From Sphingobacteriia bacterium RIFOXYC2_FULL_35_18 (GTDB lineage: Bacteria; Bacteroidota; Bacteroidia; Chitinophagales; Chitinophagaceae), in the NCBI GenBank assembly GCA_001829005.1, contig MIAG01000002.1:62001-126000 (forward strand): a stretch of DNA of 64,000 nucleotides, in the 5' to 3' direction. The notes below the pieces were generated by a model that saw nothing but the letters and a program-made list of their open reading frames with translations, was not told the origin of the DNA and searched no databases. Shown piece after piece: positions 1 through 8,645 of the stretch (within the stretch, counting starts at the first letter, position 1; each line of letters opens with the position of its first letter). Made by a program: the position numbers and the translations under genes.

Positions 1-1
1 T

Positions 2-388
2 TTTCATGGTTTCAGAGAATTACCAGGGCAACGAAAAAAGTTTATAGGTGTATTTGTTTACAACTACAATGATACGTTTACGGCCAAAAGGGTTGATGAA
101 GCATTAACTAATTCAAACGGCCTTATAAACCATATTTCTTTAGGACCAACCAATTTTATTAGGTATTGGGAAACTACTGAAGGTCTACATCCTCCTGTCA
201 ATAACAGAAACGGACGTTGTTATTTGAGATATCAATTAGAAAATTTATCATTCTCCTATTTTATCTCAAACCTGTTGCATATTGTATCAGACAATGATCC
301 CGAAGACAGGTATTGGTTCTCATTTCCCATCGCCGGAACCAAAGAAATTCACAGGCTTGAACAAATTGTGAATCTTCCTGTCTTATAA
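2..388 (+). CDS. Unrecognised protein, C-terminal part only; cut by the window edge
   Basis: The frame is open from base 2 to a TAA at 386-388 and gives 128 residues with no start inside the window. The translation is protein-like (it contains FIGVFVYNYNDTF and ISLGPTNFIRYWE), but I recognise no family and see no catalytic motif, signal peptide or membrane segment. The same frame stays open after the TAA for another 118 codons, to a TAG at 743-745. That TAG lies two bases from the end of the convergent gene at 748-2514. The true gene may therefore have run to 745 and been interrupted by a nonsense change, or the TAA may be the real stop. No function is proposed. Confidence 0.5.
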   Translation, partial: FHGFRELPGQRKKFIGVFVYNYNDTFTAKRVDEALTNSNGLINHISLGPTNFIRYWETTEGLHPPVNNRNGRCYLRYQLENLSFSYFISNLLHIVSDNDPEDRYWFSFPIAGTKEIHRLEQIVNLPVL

Positions 389-747
389 ATAAACGCACTG
401 AATTCTTTACACAACTATCTCTATGAAACTTATTCTGGAACATGTGAAAAAGAATCGAAAAATCTGCTCAATGATTACAAGCTAATTGCGATCCCCAAGC
501 ATAAAACGATTATCGGTACAGCGCGAGAAGCATTCATTTCTGGAACAAAATCTACCAGAGTTTATTTCTTATCACTCTGGATAAATTTTGATTGTGAAAG
601 TATCTGCTATTTTAAAATTCTTTTAATAGTTACAAACAGTACATTATTTCATTACAAAATGCATAACGAAATTGCTTACAAATGTTTACTTCAATTTTCT
701 GTAACCCTTTATATTCTCCAAAATGTAGAAAGCACATTTCCATAGAA
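389..747. other. Stretch without a confident gene; continuation of the preceding open frame
   Basis: No start-to-stop gene can be supported here. The plus-strand frame of the left-edge gene continues open through 389-745 with no stop codon. Its first part looks protein-like (for example NSLHNYLYETYSGTCEKES). The part after about 590 is AT-rich and looks non-coding. I see no terminator, tRNA or repeat. Confidence 0.5.
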
Positions 748-2514
748 CTACTTTGTATTTAACTGAATGATTTTAAAATCGAAACCCATACTCCGTATCT
801 CTTTGCGTAATTCCAAAATGGAATATTTAGCGATGTTGGATTTGAAAAGTTCGACATTCCTTTTGAGGCTGCGGGCTGCTCCTGCAGTATCAGCGAATGC
901 AAGACAAAAGCAAATATTTTTATTAAGTTTTTTCTCAAATACAGTTTTTAATCCGCGTGGATTAAAAACCTGAGTTGCCATTTTTTGCATAAAAGGGCTT
1001 TTGCTTTTTGCTCCACGCTTGACGGCTTCTTCAATCTGCTTTACATACACATAACCAGCCGTCTTATCCTGACTGATCCGTCGTGCAGCCATCAACACCT
1101 GTGAAGCAAGGTCACGGATCCTGTTGTCAAACCCTTTTTTTACATGGATGAGATGAACAAAGGTATCATCGAATTTCATTATGTCGCAAAACTCAATATT
1201 CTCAGGTGTGATCGTATCGAATACGTAGGTTTTGTCGCTCCCGATAAAATCTTCGTTGTAGTCCCGCTCTAAGCTGTGAACGGAAAAAGGTTCTGTCAGA
1301 AGTGTTTCATCAAGGCACTGAGCAATCATTTCTTTGCATTCTAAATTGAGCATTTCAATAAAATCAGGTTTTATCCTATACCAATCCCCGTCAATCAAAA
1401 AATAGGTCTGTTCGTTGTACGTGATCTCTCCGTGAAGGTGTTCAAAGAGGTTTCCACCCGTTAAGGTCTCTCCAGCCTCATCCCTGCTATATAAATAATT
1501 CTCGAGAAGCGAATACTTGAAATGGAGTTCGGTATCATGCAGCAGCCTCCCGGCTTTATTCAAACTCTTCAGTATTTCATCGAAGGACATTGGGTTATCA
1601 AACTCAACAGGGCTTTCCGAATTGGGGGAAATGAATGTAGAAGCAGTCAGAAACTTTTCAAAATCCTTATGGCAAAAATCAAAATCGGATAAGATACCAG
1701 CCTGGTAATTATTGTACAACAGCAAAATTAATGCCTCGTTGAGATATGCGATCGTCGCAGTATTGGTTTTCTTCTTTTTTGAGATTAGTTCAACGTGGTT
1801 GATGGAGAAATTGGCTTTCTTGTCTATGATCTCATCCAGCTTTGCTACAATTTTCAAAAACGTGGGAAAGTCGATTGTCTTGCTGATTTTGAATGAAGTT
1901 TTAGCAAGGCAGCCCGAAGTATTCCTCTTTAATTCCAGCTCGTTGAAACCAAAAAACGTAGTTAGGATTTTTTTATCAAGGTCTGCTTTCACCTCTTTAT
2001 AAATAATACCGAATTGAGTATCGTCCGAAAGCCTTTGATCGCCGCGGTAAAATCTGCTCTGTCCAATCACGGCCCCGGTAACACCCCTGTTCTGAATGTA
2101 TTTGATAACCTTGCTGTTTTTTTCAATCAGTCTAGTCAGGATTTCAATTCCGAATGTCTGGTCAGCAAACCGATCGATCTCCTGGGAAGCGAAACCGCCA
2201 CAGATCGCAAAAATTCTTTGTTTGTACCCAACAAAAAGAATGAAAGCATGTGATACGTTGATGTAAGACCTAATAAAGGAATCTGGACGCAGTATCGGGC
2301 CGAGGAATGAACGCCAAGCTGGCGGGTTTTCATTCCTAGCTCTGTACAAACGCAATGAATACCCCGCAAATTTGGCAATATCCAGTTCTTCATCATATCG
2401 ATCATCCTTTGTACGGGACATAATAAGTTCGACGATCTCATCATATGTTTCTTCCTTGAAAAGCGATTGATCAATAAGATAAATGCTTACTTGCATAGTT
2501 TCCTTTGCTGCCAT
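748..2514 (-). CDS. DUF6119 / TIGR04141 family sporadically distributed protein
   Basis: The 588-residue protein resembles the DUF6119 (TIGR04141) family, which is known for patchy distribution and has no settled biochemical role. The features that suggest this are an N-terminal strand like SIYLIDQSLF, a central AFILFVGYKQRIFAICGGF segment matching the family's 'self RIFA.. FG' stretch, the following FGIEILTRL region, and a C-terminal half containing FLIDGDWYRI and an FCLAFA segment. There is no signal peptide or membrane segment, so it is probably cytoplasmic. Base composition is visibly richer in G+C than the genes from 3 kb onward (28 of 60 bases in 1021-1080), which fits acquisition by transfer. 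A second in-frame start lies six codons downstream (residue 7). Family assignment is by recognition and was not tested by a search. Confidence 0.65.
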   Translation of the reverse strand: MAAKETMQVSIYLIDQSLFKEETYDEIVELIMSRTKDDRYDEELDIAKFAGYSLRLYRARNENPPAWRSFLGPILRPDSFIRSYINVSHAFILFVGYKQRIFAICGGFASQEIDRFADQTFGIEILTRLIEKNSKVIKYIQNRGVTGAVIGQSRFYRGDQRLSDDTQFGIIYKEVKADLDKKILTTFFGFNELELKRNTSGCLAKTSFKISKTIDFPTFLKIVAKLDEIIDKKANFSINHVELISKKKKTNTATIAYLNEALILLLYNNYQAGILSDFDFCHKDFEKFLTASTFISPNSESPVEFDNPMSFDEILKSLNKAGRLLHDTELHFKYSLLENYLYSRDEAGETLTGGNLFEHLHGEITYNEQTYFLIDGDWYRIKPDFIEMLNLECKEMIAQCLDETLLTEPFSVHSLERDYNEDFIGSDKTYVFDTITPENIEFCDIMKFDDTFVHLIHVKKGFDNRIRDLASQVLMAARRISQDKTAGYVYVKQIEEAVKRGAKSKSPFMQKMATQVFNPRGLKTVFEKKLNKNICFCLAFADTAGAARSLKRNVELFKSNIAKYSILELRKEIRSMGFDFKIIQLNTK

Positions 2515-2541
2515 GCACTTCGTTTTGATAAGGAAATGAGG

Positions 2542-2553
2542 TGTGTTAACACA
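2542..2553. promoter_or_regulatory. Perfect 12-bp palindrome TGTGTTAACACA upstream of the DUF6119 gene
   Basis: The palindrome lies 28 bp before the start codon of the minus-strand DUF6119 gene, where an operator would be expected. No partner regulator is visible in the window. The rest of the gene-free stretch 2515-2853 holds a run of T at about 2608-2620 and nothing else I can name. Confidence 0.3.
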
Positions 2554-2853
2554 GGATATTGGTCGGCAGGTTTGCCAAAAAGGTGGGAATGGTAAATTTA
2601 GGTTTTTTTTTTTAATACGGCATAAGAATCTGAATGAGGACTTCTCGTTACTTCGAGCCCCATAAATGTTAAGTTTCCTGCCAGTTATTTTTTCTGCTCA
2701 CTAAACATCACTTTTCGTTTCTGTATAGCAAATAAGATTTGAGCATTTTCGGGGCTAGCATTATCGTGTTCCTAATTAATACCAGCTAAAAGCATTATAT
2801 CTGAAATAAAGCGGTTCGAAAATTCCCAACCTCGAATCACATTTTAAAATTGC

Positions 2854-2889
2854 AAAAACCCTACAATTGAATTAGTTGTAGGGTTTTTT
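2854..2889 (-). terminator. Rho-independent terminator of the J-domain/KTSC gene
   Basis: The inverted repeat has a 13-bp stem (2854-2866 with 2876-2888) and a 9-nt loop, and is flanked by A and T runs. It lies 24 bases beyond the stop codon of the minus-strand gene ending at 2913. The symmetry would let it work on either strand. Confidence 0.85.
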
Positions 2890-2912
2890 ATTGTCTTTAT
2901 TCTAGTAATCTA

Positions 2913-3362
2913 TTAAGCTGATGCTACTTGTTTAGACGTACTTCTGTATAAATAATTGCTATAAATATGCCTTCTAGCGAATCTTCCAGGCGTATCTGCA
3001 TTCACCAACTTTACATAAATGCCCTTAGGAACACCGTAATATTCATATTCGCTGCCATCTTCAAAACGAATAGTAAGTACCTCAGATTTGTATTCAAAAT
3101 CTTCAATTACCGAATTATTAATTGTTTCGGTATATTCTGGTAGTGTTTGAGCGATTGTTTCAGATGCAATACTTACCAAAAAATGGTATGCTTCTATTAT
3201 TTTTTTGCTTTTTTCTTCGGCATCTATTTTTAATGCATGGTCATCATTGAATTTGTCGGGATGCCATTCTTTCATTAGGTTTCTATAAACTGATTTTAAA
3301 GTCTTTAATTCAGCGGTTTCATCCACTCCCAATAATTTTCTGTAACTTAAAATTTGTCTCAT
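2913..3362 (-). CDS. J-domain protein with C-terminal KTSC domain
   Basis: The start chosen (ATG at 3362) gives 149 residues; a longer frame to 3443 would extend toward ung and remove most of the space for promoters. Residues 1-65 form a DnaJ-type J domain with HPD at 34-36, which stimulates the ATPase of an Hsp70 partner. Residues about 85-140 match the small KTSC domain (SEVLTIRFEDGSEYEYYGVP ... FARRH), found in bacterial proteins including some putative nucleic-acid-linked ones. There is no zinc-finger or substrate-binding region of true DnaJ, so this is an accessory J protein rather than DnaJ. It is divergent from ung and followed by its own terminator. The client is unknown. Confidence 0.75.
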   Translation of the reverse strand: MRQILSYRKLLGVDETAELKTLKSVYRNLMKEWHPDKFNDDHALKIDAEEKSKKIIEAYHFLVSIASETIAQTLPEYTETINNSVIEDFEYKSEVLTIRFEDGSEYEYYGVPKGIYVKLVNADTPGRFARRHIYSNYLYRSTSKQVASA

Positions 3363-3471
3363 AAATATTTGATGCGGGTAATTTTTACCCAAATTGGGCG
3401 CAAAGGTACCGTATTTAAGGTTAATATATGTTTCAATGCCCATGCTTCAGTTGTTTTTGTTAATTTGCCAC

Positions 3472-4143
3472 ATGAATGTTTCAATGGAAAAAGGCTGGAA
3501 AGATATATTGGCGAAGGAATTTGAGAAACCTTTTTTTCTGCAGGTTGTTGCACATTTAAGAACAGAGAAAGCAACTAAGGAAACAATTTATCCTCCGGGG
3601 CCGCTTATTTTTAATGCATTTAATTCGACTCCTTTTAGTGAACTGAAAGTGGTGATTCTTGGTCAGGATCCATATCATGGACCAGGTCAAGCTCATGGAT
3701 TAAGTTTTTCTGTTCCAGATGGAGTAAAGCCTCCGCCTTCTTTGGTAAATATCTACAAAGAATTGCACAAAGACATTGGCATGCCCATACCTATTACAGG
3801 CAATCTACTTCCATGGGCTAAACAAGGGGTTTTGTTGCTCAATGCAGTGCTTACCGTAAGAGCCAATGAGCCTGCTAGTCATGCTAAAATTGGTTGGATG
3901 GATTTTACAGATAGCGTTATTAGAAAAATTTCACAAGAAAAAACGGGAATTGTTTTTTTGTTATGGGGTAAGTTTGCACATGAGAAGCAAGCATTAATAG
4001 ATGAAACCAAACATTATGTTTTAAAAGCTGCTCATCCCTCTCCTTTTAGTGCCGATAAAGGATTCTTTGGATGTAAGCACTTTAGTAAAACCAATGAGTT
4101 ATTGGTACAACAAGGAATAGACCCGATTAATTGGCATTTATAA
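3472..4143 (+). CDS. ung: Uracil-DNA glycosylase
   Basis: This enzyme removes uracil from DNA in the first step of base-excision repair. With the ATG at 3472 it has 223 residues, the usual family-1 length. The water-activating motif GQDPYHG is at residues 64-70 (catalytic Asp66), and the minor-groove loop motif HPSPF is at 188-192. Between them lies the LLWGKFAHEK strand. An upstream in-frame ATG at 3394 would overlap the promoter of the divergent J-domain gene and adds non-homologous residues, so it was rejected. plsC follows 18 bases downstream and is probably cotranscribed. Confidence 0.96.
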   Translation: MNVSMEKGWKDILAKEFEKPFFLQVVAHLRTEKATKETIYPPGPLIFNAFNSTPFSELKVVILGQDPYHGPGQAHGLSFSVPDGVKPPPSLVNIYKELHKDIGMPIPITGNLLPWAKQGVLLLNAVLTVRANEPASHAKIGWMDFTDSVIRKISQEKTGIVFLLWGKFAHEKQALIDETKHYVLKAAHPSPFSADKGFFGCKHFSKTNELLVQQGIDPINWHL

Positions 4144-4161
4144 AAGATTGAAATAAGAAAA

Positions 4162-4899
4162 ATGAATATTATTAAAGCGGTATTTGCAAGGGTTTGGGCT
4201 TTTTGGGGATTGATAAGTTTTGTCGCCACTTTTCTTATTATCTTAATTCCCTCTTTGCTTACTGCATTAATTCCTGATCCTAAGGGGATGGGGTACTTTA
4301 TAAAACTGGCTAGATTATGGATGAATACTTGGTTGTTTATGATTGGATGCCCAGTTACTGTAAGAGGAAAATATCATTTTAAGAAAGGTCAAACCTATAT
4401 TGTTACTTGTAACCATAATTCATTGTTAGATATACCGCTCTCCTCCCCTTTTATTCCAGGTGCAAACCAAACAATAGCTAAAAAAGAATTTGCAAAAGTT
4501 CCATTATTTGGTTGGTACTACGAAAGAGGATCTGTAATTGTAGATCGCAAAAGCGATGCAAGTAGGAGAAAAAGTTATGAGTTGATGAAAGCAGCGCTAG
4601 AAAAAGGTTTTCATATGTGCATTTATCCTGAAGGAACAAGAAACAGAACAACTGCCCCTTTGAAACAATTTTATGATGGGGCGTTTAAGTTAGCAGCAGA
4701 TTCTGGTTATTCAATTATTCCTGCTGTTATTTTAAATACAAAAAAAGCATTGCCAGCAAATCGATTTTTTTATTTGATGCCTCATTCATTAGCCATCCAT
4801 TTTTTAGAACCTATTGAAGTAAATGGTCAATCTTCCGCTGTTTTAAAAGAGCTGGTATTTAATAAAATGGCAGCACATTATTTAAAGCATACCCACTAA
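4162..4899 (+). CDS. plsC: 1-acyl-sn-glycerol-3-phosphate acyltransferase (PlsC family)
   Basis: This membrane enzyme would transfer an acyl group to lysophosphatidic acid to make phosphatidic acid in phospholipid synthesis. It has 245 residues. Hydrophobic segments at about 13-38 and 50-65 precede the catalytic HX4D motif (His85 to Asp90 in HNSLLD), and the substrate-binding EGTR motif is at 157-160. The last four bases overlap the end of the convergent lptD gene. Genomes of this group usually hold several PlsC homologues, so exact acceptor specificity is uncertain. Confidence 0.88.
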   Translation: MNIIKAVFARVWAFWGLISFVATFLIILIPSLLTALIPDPKGMGYFIKLARLWMNTWLFMIGCPVTVRGKYHFKKGQTYIVTCNHNSLLDIPLSSPFIPGANQTIAKKEFAKVPLFGWYYERGSVIVDRKSDASRRKSYELMKAALEKGFHMCIYPEGTRNRTTAPLKQFYDGAFKLAADSGYSIIPAVILNTKKALPANRFFYLMPHSLAIHFLEPIEVNGQSSAVLKELVFNKMAAHYLKHTH

Positions 4900-7538
4900 A
4901 AGTTCGAGAAAGTTCTACTTCTATTGATTCTTAAGTCTCTTAGGATGCCTGATTTAGGATTCACTGTAATATTAAATGATCGGTATAATCCAATTGGGGT
5001 AACGTTGATAGACAATTGCCAACAATGCATTTCACGAGTAATAAATGTGCTCAATTGCTGTAAATTACCCCGAGTAATATCATAGAAACCTGTTGCGCCT
5101 ACTTTCCATTTATCAGTCAGGCTAAAGTCTCCATTAAAATTAAAAGTGGAAAATGTTTGTGTGATAAAACCACTGTAATCAGGCGCAAGTACCCTGGTGA
5201 AATTGAAAGAATAAGCAATAGAAAGATTCCAAGGAATATTGAAATCAGTGAATTCTGCTGGATTGGCCCTAGCAAATTGTAATTGTCTTTGCTGCTCATC
5301 TGGAGTCATAAAAGGATCTACTGGAATGTCTCTGTCTTTTTCTTCTTTTCCATCTTTTGATTTACTTCTAAACGAAGTAGAAATGGCTACGTTTCCACTA
5401 GTGATTCTTCCAAATTTAAACTTGGCAGGATCCCATAAAATTTGCTTTGACCTAAAACCTCTATTGTCTATATCGTAAGGATCTAAATTGGCACTAGCTG
5501 TTATATTCACTTTTTCAAAAAGGGTACTTCTTGCATAGAAATTAAAATTACCTAACTGAAAACTATCGGCTAAAAAATTATAATTAGAATTAAATCCAAA
5601 ACCATCAATCAACTTAATTTTTTTACCAGCTTTATCTGCAGTGTCTTGCTTGTTTTTTGTTTTCATTTCAAGCAAGTTATCAATACCAAAACCGATACCA
5701 CCAAATGCGCCTTCTCCAAATGCCCCCAATATTCCTCCATCAAATTGAGATACCCTTAATGTTCTATCACTGGTGTCTACTTTTAAATTGTAATAGTATT
5801 TAGCGTTCATATCGGGTTGATAGTTCACAGAAATAGTAGGCCTGATTTCATGTCTTATTGCAACGATATTGCTGGTTGGTTTGAATTTATAGGTGCCAAA
5901 TATTCGCGTGTTGGCAGCTATGCCAAAACTCATTTGTCTGGCTGTGTAAAATCCTCGTTGTATAACCGTATCTACTTTATTGGTTGTACTATTCCATGAC
6001 CTGAAGTTTCGTTGTCCGTACCATCTCTCTGAATAAGAAACACTCGGTGCAATGGTGATTGGGCCTAAAGAAGGGAGAGATAAAGTAATTGGAATACTAT
6101 GCTGTGCGCCATATTGTAAAGTATCTAATAGTCTTCTTACGCTAAATGCAGTATCATAAAAAGATACTTGGTTTTGAAAGTTTCCACTATATCCAATACC
6201 AATTTTTTCATACCATTTGCCCGATCCAACTTGGTCTTTTGGTTGAAAGGGATAAAAAGTAACCACGTTAAAGTTTACCGTGGGCAAATTCATATTGACT
6301 AATCTTAAGTTATTGTTTTGGTTATGATTTAAGTTAACCGACAAGTTGTATTTGCCTTTCCAATCTTTGCTGTAACTGATGGAAGAACTTAATTGGTTTT
6401 GGAAATTAACAAATGGATTGTTGAGTAAGGTTTGGTTAAATCGGCTACTACCAAAATTGACGTTTGCAGAAAAATTTGTTCCTGGTCTTGCTCTAGAATC
6501 TCTATTATGCGACCAATTAATCATGAATGATCTGCTCGAATTAAATTCGTCTTTAGATAAAGTGCTCCTATTTAAACTCTTGGTATTCTGAAAAGTAATA
6601 TTCAAATTGCCTGTGTAAGCATACCGCTTAATGTACTTCGAATTAATATTTAAGTTCCATCCTCCAAATGAGTATAAATTAGATCTTAAGGTCACATCCA
6701 TTTTTTCACTTAGTACAAAGTAATATCCCAACCCTTCTAAACCCAAACCAAAATCAGGACTTGCTGTAAACGCCGGCGGCAATAATCCCCCATGCCTACC
6801 CTTGTTTAAAGGGAATATTCCAAATGGAATTCCAATGGGCATTGGTACACCTTCAAACTCAGGAAATGACGGACCAGCAATCCCCATTTTATTGTTGATG
6901 ATTTTCATTTTGCTGGTTCGGAAATTATAATGGGGTACATCTAAATTACAAGTAGTAAATCTGGCTCTTTTGGCATAAACTTCTGTTGAACTGATTTTCT
7001 TCAGGTCAATCGCGTTTACATAAATTTCTCCTTCTTGAAAAAAAGTGTTTTTAGTTAATCCTTTACCAGATTTCATATTATAAAAAATGGTGTCGCTAAT
7101 AGACTTCATTTCTCCTTGAATAAACTGAGGCTTGCTGGCAGGATTACCTGAAGAGTCTTTTGATCCGTAGGCTTGAACCATTTGTGAACGCTGATCATAT
7201 TTTATAGTGGCAGCATCCAACTTAAGATCGGTATAATCTACTTTAGCTTTTCCGTATAAAAAAAATTCTCTAGTAGATATAACTAATACGCCTGAGTCCT
7301 CTGCATTATATTTTATGGGCGCATCAATAGAATCTTTAGAAATTTTTAACGTATCAGTTTTAATTCTCATACTGTCTTTAGTAATCGGCTTAGATAGCGT
7401 ATCCTTAAGACTCTTAGGACTATTGGGGGGTAAGGTTTGAGCATGTATATTGGGCGTAAACAATGTTAATATTCCCAAATAAAGGAACAGAACAATAGCC
7501 AGCCTTGTTTTTACGTTAATTTTACTTATCCTGTTCAT
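4896..7538 (-). CDS. lptD: LptD-like LPS assembly outer-membrane protein
   Basis: The 880-residue protein has an N-terminal signal peptide (cleavage near residue 33, after IHA), an OstA/LptA-type beta-jellyroll at about 70-190, and a long beta-barrel rich in alternating aromatic residues that ends in phenylalanine, as outer-membrane barrels do. The CNLDVPHYNF segment matches the conserved Cys...Pro-His region at the junction of jellyroll and barrel in Bacteroidota LptD. LptD inserts lipopolysaccharide into the outer leaflet. It is divergent from the amidase gene and lies close to an OstA-like gene (9654-11300), which suggests a shared role in lipid export. Confidence 0.85.
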   Translation of the reverse strand: MNRISKINVKTRLAIVLFLYLGILTLFTPNIHAQTLPPNSPKSLKDTLSKPITKDSMRIKTDTLKISKDSIDAPIKYNAEDSGVLVISTREFFLYGKAKVDYTDLKLDAATIKYDQRSQMVQAYGSKDSSGNPASKPQFIQGEMKSISDTIFYNMKSGKGLTKNTFFQEGEIYVNAIDLKKISSTEVYAKRARFTTCNLDVPHYNFRTSKMKIINNKMGIAGPSFPEFEGVPMPIGIPFGIFPLNKGRHGGLLPPAFTASPDFGLGLEGLGYYFVLSEKMDVTLRSNLYSFGGWNLNINSKYIKRYAYTGNLNITFQNTKSLNRSTLSKDEFNSSRSFMINWSHNRDSRARPGTNFSANVNFGSSRFNQTLLNNPFVNFQNQLSSSISYSKDWKGKYNLSVNLNHNQNNNLRLVNMNLPTVNFNVVTFYPFQPKDQVGSGKWYEKIGIGYSGNFQNQVSFYDTAFSVRRLLDTLQYGAQHSIPITLSLPSLGPITIAPSVSYSERWYGQRNFRSWNSTTNKVDTVIQRGFYTARQMSFGIAANTRIFGTYKFKPTSNIVAIRHEIRPTISVNYQPDMNAKYYYNLKVDTSDRTLRVSQFDGGILGAFGEGAFGGIGFGIDNLLEMKTKNKQDTADKAGKKIKLIDGFGFNSNYNFLADSFQLGNFNFYARSTLFEKVNITASANLDPYDIDNRGFRSKQILWDPAKFKFGRITSGNVAISTSFRSKSKDGKEEKDRDIPVDPFMTPDEQQRQLQFARANPAEFTDFNIPWNLSIAYSFNFTRVLAPDYSGFITQTFSTFNFNGDFSLTDKWKVGATGFYDITRGNLQQLSTFITREMHCWQLSINVTPIGLYRSFNITVNPKSGILRDLRINRSRTFSNF

Positions 7539-7610
7539 GGTGCTGAAGACAAAATTAAGGTCTAAAACCGTGTAAATAGAATTTTAGGTCTGATTCCTTA
7601 ATGAAATGAT

Positions 7611-8573
7611 ATGATTAAAAGACATATTGCTGCTTTCTATCTGTTAAGTTTTGCATTCCTACTGTTTACTTCATTTACAGATAAGAAGCCTACACCTGCT
7701 CCGAAACAAGTTGGGATACAACAAAAACAGCCTTTAAGGCGCATTATCATAGATGCAGGACATGGTGGCACAGATGTAGGTGCTAAAGGTCGTTATTCTA
7801 CTGAGAAAGATTTATGTTTAGCAATCTCTTTGAAGTTAGAAAAAATGATGAGTCAGGAAATTCCCGATGTGGAATTGGTAATGACTAGAACCACAGATGT
7901 ATTTGACGATGTGGTAAGAAAGGCTGAAATAGCCAATCAAGCTAAGGGCGATTTATTTCTATGTATTCACGTAAACAGTGCTAGACCTATTAAGCAAACT
8001 GAGTTTATAGGGTATAAAACGGTCACTGCTTATAAAGGGAAAGGGAAAAAGAGGAAAAAATATACTAAGAAAGTAAAAGATTATAGAACCTGGTATCTGC
8101 CCAATCCAGCCAAAGGAACGGAGACTTTTATTTACAATGTGAATAAAACCAGTGGCCGAATGAAGGCATTAAGCCAAGGAGACGATTTTAGTATGGACAG
8201 TGCTACCCAACAAGAAATGAAATTATTTGAGCAAAATGATCCAGCTAAAATGATGCTATTGAGCATGAAAACCCAAACATATTTTCAAAGAAGTGCAGAT
8301 TTAGCCTTAACTATAGAAGATGAGTTTAAAAAAGTAGGCAGAATCAGTAGAGAAGCAAAACAACGCAATGAGGGTATTTTTGTGTTACATGCTGTAAATA
8401 TGCCCGCAGTATTAGTAGAAACTGGCTTTATTTCTAATCCTGAGGAGGAAGACTATCTAAATAGTGAAGAAGGGCAAAAAGAAATATGCCAAGTAATAAT
8501 AAAAGCAGTTAAACGCTACAAATACTCTTTAGAAAAGCAATTGACCAATTCTGGATCTGGTAATAGCAGATAA
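7611..8573 (+). CDS. N-acetylmuramoyl-L-alanine amidase (Amidase_3)
   Basis: This zinc amidase would cut the bond between N-acetylmuramic acid and the peptide stem of peptidoglycan, a step used in cell separation. It has 320 residues. A hydrophobic N-terminal segment (about 7-21) acts as signal or anchor. Zinc ligands appear in DAGHGG (His51) and CIHVNSA (His120), and the catalytic glutamate is in VLVETGFISN (Glu270). Residues about 138-160 form an unusually lysine-rich insert (many Lys and Arg between two beta segments) that could regulate the active site or bind anionic polymers. It is followed by a promoter and the MlaD-like gene. Confidence 0.92.
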   Translation: MIKRHIAAFYLLSFAFLLFTSFTDKKPTPAPKQVGIQQKQPLRRIIIDAGHGGTDVGAKGRYSTEKDLCLAISLKLEKMMSQEIPDVELVMTRTTDVFDDVVRKAEIANQAKGDLFLCIHVNSARPIKQTEFIGYKTVTAYKGKGKKRKKYTKKVKDYRTWYLPNPAKGTETFIYNVNKTSGRMKALSQGDDFSMDSATQQEMKLFEQNDPAKMMLLSMKTQTYFQRSADLALTIEDEFKKVGRISREAKQRNEGIFVLHAVNMPAVLVETGFISNPEEEDYLNSEEGQKEICQVIIKAVKRYKYSLEKQLTNSGSGNSR

Positions 8574-8611
8574 TAGCTGTACCGATTACTCTTTAAACGA
8601 ACGAAGTACCT

Positions 8612-8620
8612 TAAATTTGT
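8612..8620 (+). promoter_or_regulatory. Bacteroidota -7 element TAAATTTGT before the MlaD-like gene
   Basis: The sequence fits TAnnTTTG, 26 bases before the ATG at 8646. A TTG at the -33 position is not clear, so the promoter is probable rather than certain. Confidence 0.5.
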
Positions 8621-8645
8621 TCTAGACTCATTTAATGTTTTATCA

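Noticed and set aside
2640-2680. tRNA-like fragment (TTCGAGCCCC) as a possible att site at the left end
   Set aside because: No acceptor or anticodon stem can be folded around it and no integrase or second copy is present.
3394-3471. Longer N terminus of ung
   Set aside because: It would overlap the longest reading of the divergent J-domain gene and the shared promoter region, and it adds residues not found in the glycosylase family.
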